Source: Basidiobolus meristosporus CBS 931.73 (lineage: Eukaryota; Basidiobolomycota; Basidiobolomycetes; Basidiobolales; Basidiobolaceae). From it: a DNA stretch of 64,000 bases. The notes below the pieces were generated by a model. That model saw only the letters and a list, made by a program, of their open reading frames with translations, ran no database searches and was not told where the DNA came from. Position numbers and translations under genes: made by a program. Position 1 is the first letter of the stretch, and each line of letters begins with the position of its first letter. This document shows, piece by piece, positions 58,801-64,000 of this stretch. Location: positions 1 through 64,000 of the forward strand of contig MCFE01000486.1 of NCBI GenBank assembly GCA_002104905.1. Reading direction: 5' to 3'.

Positions 58801-61800
58801 ATTTTCTCTTCTCCTGAGAGTAACCTCATATAATTCAGTGCAATATCACCCAAGAAACAAAGCTCAAGTTAGACTATTTACTAATGATATTCAATTAATC
58901 TTTGCGGCCTTCTTTACTTTAGCCTTGGTAACTTTGTACCTACTTAGTAAGATAAGGATCTCACCATACTGGTGGCTTTCCCTCCCCTGACTGTTACCAG
59001 AATGCCTGCATCTTAACTTTCCCCTCTATTGATGCTAATAATGATTGGCCGCGTACGTGCACCTGAAGCACGGAACAATGACCTCGGTATTCCAGTTGCC
59101 CAATGAGTGATTGTGTGTCGATTGTTGATAATAAGTCATGTCGTTCCAGTTCAATCAATCCGGTAAATTTTGGTATTTTCCAGACTTACTTCGGACGGGA
59201 TAAGAAGCTGATACAAGGTCTGACACAAAGCCCTGGAAATGGGGAGTATGTTGGGCCTGCGCAAATGTTTATCTTTCTAAGTATTCCGACTAGCCCCTAA
59301 GCCATATTTTTAAGTGGGGTTTTCCATATAAGTAAAATTTTGGCACAACCAATAGGCTTGGCCAGCCCGCTGATACCACCATCTTGCATGACCCATTGAT
59401 CCCCCATCACATATTTGTTGTCCATCAATCAGACCCTGGTTGCATCAACCAAATCGAATGATACTTTCAGAAAAGGGAAATCTATGTGTTTATCGGCTTG
59501 GTCAAAAATGGAGTTTAGTGTGATTTTCCATGATGCTCAGCTCCTTACTGAAACATAATGCTAACTCTAAATCGGAATCTCGACAAAGATTATTTTAGGT
59601 AATCTATTGGCCACATTGAACTAACCTTAATCGGAACATTTATTAAGTCAAGCAATCGGAACCTTAACCTTATACACCCGGATACTATGAAGTTCTATGA
59701 GAGTGTCTATGAAGGTATGATACACGAGGAACGCTGAAATATCACCTGAGGTATGGTTAAGCTATATTCCAAATGTGTGAGTAATTTGTGAAATGAGCAG
59801 TGGACAAGCTATCGCCACTGCATTTTAGACACTGATCATTATTAGTGGGTATGCTAGATTGCGTTGACGTTCTGGAGCAGCGCGTACATTGCAACTTATT
59901 TTTGGCAAACTGTCTCGCCATGCTCGTGCTCCTTGGCGCATGGTGAAGAATGTCTATATTTCCTAACTGAAGCGTTGGATTTGACCCTCGATGGCTGTGG
60001 TGTTGGCATAGCCTCTTCCGAGCTTCACAATTGCTGAGAAGAAAGAGGGTTGTGCACAAGTTACTGCTTATAGCCTATGCCATTATTGTAGTTCCGAATT
60101 CCTCGCGCTATGATAGAACACTCTAGGTTCACTGACTGTATACTAATGCGTCATGTGTGCACTGTAGGAGCCGCTACATCCGTATTCAGATAATCCTTCC
60201 TTGGACCGCCATTTATCAAGACCAGTATGTAAGATATCCTTAGTTTTGGAATCTTCTATAAGCCGCATGAAACCATCATCAACGATGTTATTTATCCGTG
60301 GATCACCATTGAGGATCCGTTCATTTCATACTAAGTGGTACTCAACTACCCGAGTTGCCACAATAGTAGAGCACAATCATCCACTACTAAATCAGGGTGA
60401 AATCTCTGCTTGTTTTCATAATTTGTAATGAAAAGTGATCTTTGTGTTGGCAAAATGGAACTGCTTTATAAGCATGGTCGAGTTCCATGTTTCGGTGGAA
60501 TATCATGCAGCTTCCAACCCTTTTCCTCTCGCTTACCTGGCTGTTCGCAGCAAAGGTGCTCTCGCAGGCAATGCACAACCATGCCAGTCTCCCCGATGAT
60601 GGGAAGAAGTTTATCTCCTTTCAGACTGACGTTAGGTCTGTTCCTGAATTTAGTCCCAACCAAACTTACTGGGAGGCCATCGGCTGGAACAACGGATATA
60701 TGGGAATGCAGACATGGGCCGAAAAACGTGTATTCCTCTTCTCTCTCTGGGACAACTCCAAAGGACGAGCAACCGTAGTGGAGACATGCAAGGAGTGTGT
60801 GACTAGTCGCTTTGGTCACGAGGGCACTGGGTCCCACATGCAGTACTTCTATCCATGGCTTGATGGAGTGGATTACGGCTTCCAGATTGATTACGAGGAG
60901 GATGGTGATTATTTGATCTACACAGCCCAACTACGTATTGATGACGAATGGATGCTATTTGGTAAACTGCGGGTTATCAACGACAACCTAAGCAATGGTC
61001 TTGGCCGCTTCGACCAATTTCTCGAAAATCCCCAGGGACTCGACAATGGAATGCGCGTGGGCGTTTGGAGTAAACAAGCCTACAAACATAATGGCAGCAA
61101 GTATTGGTACCCCTCGCTCGGTGGCTCAATATCTTATACATATCCTGGTCCCGACGGCACATGGGGTGCAGGCTTCGCAGATAATAAAACGGCTATCTGG
61201 ATGTCTATCAACGGCCCGGCTGGCTACGATGGATATAACAACAAACCCATACAATGGCAGTGGTATCCATACGATCCCAATAATTTGGGAATAGACATTG
61301 TTGTTGCAAATCAAACTGATAGACGTTGTGGCTGGTTTGGAGATGTGATGCGTCAGTGCCAACCTGGCTACTGCTGCTCCAGCTATGGCTACTGTGGCAC
61401 CACTGATGCTTACTGTAAAGGCTCCACTAAACTGGAATATGATGCCCCTGCGACCAACCGCCGGTTCGAAGTCAAGAAGACCGCAAAGGCACAGTAATTG
61501 TGCCCTTTACATGTTCAGCACTCTCGTGTTGCTCGTCACCAAGTGTAATGCGTTTACACCGTTTTTGCGAACTACCATCAATAAATTCAGGTATCACGTG
61601 TTGCACCGACAATTACGATCAAACTTTTTATGAGCGGCGTTTTAGCCTGTGCTGGTTAGATCACATTTTCTGTCTGATATTGGCAATTGAAGGCCTGGTC
61701 GTTATTTCCATCATTGCCATATATGGTTATTTCAGTTGACTTTCTGGGTTCCGCAGTGTGCCAAATAAATTTGGAGCCAGCCAATGACCACCGAATATCT

Positions 61801-64000
61801 GTGTAGATCTGTGTACGATTTCCGGATCGGGTTTTTGATCAACTACTTAGCTCTAAGATGGTATTTGAGATTATATCGTGTATCACTCCCGACTAGCTGG
61901 ATTTCAGTAGATTGGTCTCAGGGTGCATTGCAGGCAATTTTATGAAAAATATGGCATGCACATGTGGTTAGTATATCCTTCGGATGATAAAACGTATCCA
62001 TTGAAACGCTTCTATTTGTAGTTTGACTTGAATATTATCACAAGTTTCCATGTATCACCACTCAATTCGGTAACTGGTTACCATATGTTGCGCGTCGGAT
62101 ATCTCGATTACCGATTGATGGAAATGATAGGCGGTGGCTTTGATGCCCGCTAACTCAGACTCGGCACTATGCCTCTCCTTGACAATTGAGGTAGTGTAGA
62201 CAATATCTTTACCCACCTTGAGCATGCATTTTGGTCTGGGCTTCCAGAATCGCACTTGAAAATTGATTTGGACAGTCTTTACGTCAGTAAAACAATTGTC
62301 ATGGCAGCTTACAGGATATCCGTTCGTTGCTTGAGATGGATTATCACCCATATTTCATCATGATTACTGTCCGAAATAAGTAACAGAGCCACCACGAAAT
62401 TTGGCTTCTACTAAATCATCCAACAGGGATCTTTATTGGTGCTCAAAAGGTTGTTATAGGCCAATTGTAAGCCTTTCCCGTAATCAAAACGTTCATGGTA
62501 CAGTGGTTCAATCGTGAATCTATTGAAGAAAATGTATATTCTAGGTAACTGTGGCAGACAATAGATTCTTGGACTTCATGAGAGCTAATATAGGCTTCAT
62601 ATACCTCTGAGCTGAGTCTAAGGTCCATTTCGTCTTCTAAACGAAAGTCAGTGTGGGTGAATGGCTGTATAGAATTGCCGCTAATGATGATGCTTTACAA
62701 GCCATCCAATCAAATCCTGGAGGTTTCGTTTCTTGCTACGGCTACTTCTGCTTGCGGATGACAAGTATATGTGATCGATTTGTTAATCCATGGACGAATA
62801 TACAGTAAGAAAATTGGGAAGAGATTTTATTTAACGCCACTTCTCAGAGCCCTTTCGAGTGCATTACTGAATGTTGATTTGTACATATATAGCTCAAATA
62901 GGTACTGGTTCAGGTACTTATTTCTTTTAATATATACTTATTAATAGCGCCTGACCGAGTCGCGTCAAAAGGAATCGAAAGAAATGGAGCACTAAGCCAG
63001 GTCCAAGTTAGTAAGCACACCATCGCTATCAAATGAAACATACACTTAGCAGCGTCAGTACTTTGCCGTGTGCGTACGACAGCTTCCTGTTACTAACTGC
63101 TCAATAAAAAACTGAATTAATGTGGTAGAAATAAATTCAGTACCGTTTGAGGCATGACTCAAAATCCGGCAATGTAGTCGACAAAACAGTAAATCCTTCA
63201 TAAAATTCAATCCAGAAAACGATTTGGAAGATGAAAGTATCGGTATTTACAACTGCAAATGAGAGGCTATTCATCTAAATGTTGATCAACAGATTCTGTT
63301 TATCACGCGGCGATCCACCTTGGTAGGTCACCGCCGATGTAGCCAAAAATGACTTTGTTATATGAAATATCATTAGCTCCTCTCAATAACCCATTACCTC
63401 CTTCAGTTATACCCCCACAGCCACTTAACCCTGTCTTGACTCCTTTTCAGCTTAGTAGTCATTTATATAAGCTGTCGCAAAAAGATACCTCTCTTTGTTC
63501 ACTTGTTAAAAAGCTACACATATCGCACTTTGCTTCGTTATTATGAGTTATTGAAATAAAGATTTCACTTTATGGTGACTGTCACCCTCCTACCCTCACT
63601 AAAGACTTCATCACAATGATGCATTTACGGAGCAGCATAGTACTTGTCATCTGAGCACTTCACATGCTTGTGGGAGTGATTACTGTATCTAAATAACCGT
63701 CTAGAATAGAGTTTCCTCTTAAACAACTTGTCTATGCAGCATTTGAGCTGTGTCTTCCCCCAGTCCAACTAACAATGAGAGATAATAAAAAAGCGGTTTT
63801 GCTGATTATATTGCAATATCCCATATCTCCCTGAGAAACCACACTTATCAGCAGCACTTGGTGTGTTTAGTTTTCTCACATATTGTAGCAAAATACTTCG
63901 ACTTGGGGCAAAGCGTTTTTTATGATTCACTGCAATGGCAGTATGATCATCAAATTCTGGTTGAAATGCTACCGCTCCCATCCATTCATGTTGAGCTACT
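58801..64000 (-). repeat. Right arm of the giant inverted repeat (runs off the window)
   Basis: Reverse-complement partner of the left arm. The last bases of the window still pair perfectly with 53228 onward, so the repeat continues outside. Confidence 0.95.
60505..61497 (+). CDS. Secreted DUF3472-like/hevein protein, right copy
   Basis: 330 aa from ATG 60505, nearly identical to the left-arm copy. Visible changes are S/W in the signal peptide (SLTSLF versus SLTWLF) and A/S in HNGAKYW versus HNGSKYW. An in-frame ATG at 60487 exists only here because a TAG codon upstream in the left copy is TGG, so the common ATG is the better start. The hevein cysteines and DUF3472-like blocks are intact. 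The two copies are transcribed away from the centre, one in each direction. Confidence 0.88.
   Translation: MQLPTLFLSLTWLFAAKVLSQAMHNHASLPDDGKKFISFQTDVRSVPEFSPNQTYWEAIGWNNGYMGMQTWAEKRVFLFSLWDNSKGRATVVETCKECVTSRFGHEGTGSHMQYFYPWLDGVDYGFQIDYEEDGDYLIYTAQLRIDDEWMLFGKLRVINDNLSNGLGRFDQFLENPQGLDNGMRVGVWSKQAYKHNGSKYWYPSLGGSISYTYPGPDGTWGAGFADNKTAIWMSINGPAGYDGYNNKPIQWQWYPYDPNNLGIDIVVANQTDRRCGWFGDVMRQCQPGYCCSSYGYCGTTDAYCKGSTKLEYDAPATNRRFEVKKTAKAQ

Overview
This window is fungal nuclear DNA. The evidence is short introns (mostly 44-80 nt, GT-AG, often with a CTAAC-like branch site), fungal-type proteins (Pet127, Atg14, Snt2, Dus2, Alb1-like), secreted proteins including a hevein/chitin-binding one, and Ty1/copia and CACTA-type transposons. 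Multi-exon genes (up to 15 exons) and an F-box/SUKH/ApaG protein argue against a Saccharomycotina yeast. I cannot place it further, and a basidiomycete or an early-diverging fungus would both fit. All spliced models below were built by eye from splice sites and checked for reading-frame continuity. No transcript evidence was available.

Layout. 1-6.7 kb is an AT-rich graveyard of transposons: a CACTA Tnp2 fragment, a fold-back TA-flanked element, a decayed copia copy, a 163-bp tandem repeat and loose LTRs. 7.1-34.7 kb is a compact gene island. It holds PET127, a small coiled-coil gene, a Pho13/PGP-type HAD phosphatase, an ALB1-like gene, two coiled-coil genes, two seven-beta-strand methyltransferases, ATG14, a mitochondrial dynamin-like gene whose GTPase motifs are all degenerate, DUS2, an F-box/LRR gene, SNT2, an Arg/Asp/Ser-rich gene and an FBXO3-like gene. 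35.6-36.1 kb encodes a small secreted protein.

37.0-47.5 kb is a stack of nested insertions of one copia family. The youngest element (42372-47058) is structurally complete: 350-bp LTRs differing at two positions, a perfect 5-bp target duplication and one open gag-pol frame. It interrupts an older, opposite-strand copy, which itself holds a solo LTR and lies against a third decayed copy. 47.5-51.5 kb shows only decayed AT-rich DNA and a low-complexity patch. A second secreted protein lies at 51.5-52.2 kb.

From about 53.2 kb to the window end lies a giant inverted repeat centred near 58.6 kb. Each arm carries the same secreted DUF3472-like plus hevein-domain gene. The arms are almost identical on the outside but become much more diverged near the centre, with an abrupt boundary.

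Functional themes. The island holds housekeeping genes for mitochondrial RNA and membranes (PET127, dynamin-like), autophagy (ATG14), chromatin (SNT2), tRNA modification (DUS2), protein methylation and F-box adaptors. The transposon-rich flank holds the secreted, possibly host- or environment-facing, genes. This split resembles the two-compartment genomes described for some fungal pathogens, but the lifestyle of this organism is not known from the sequence.
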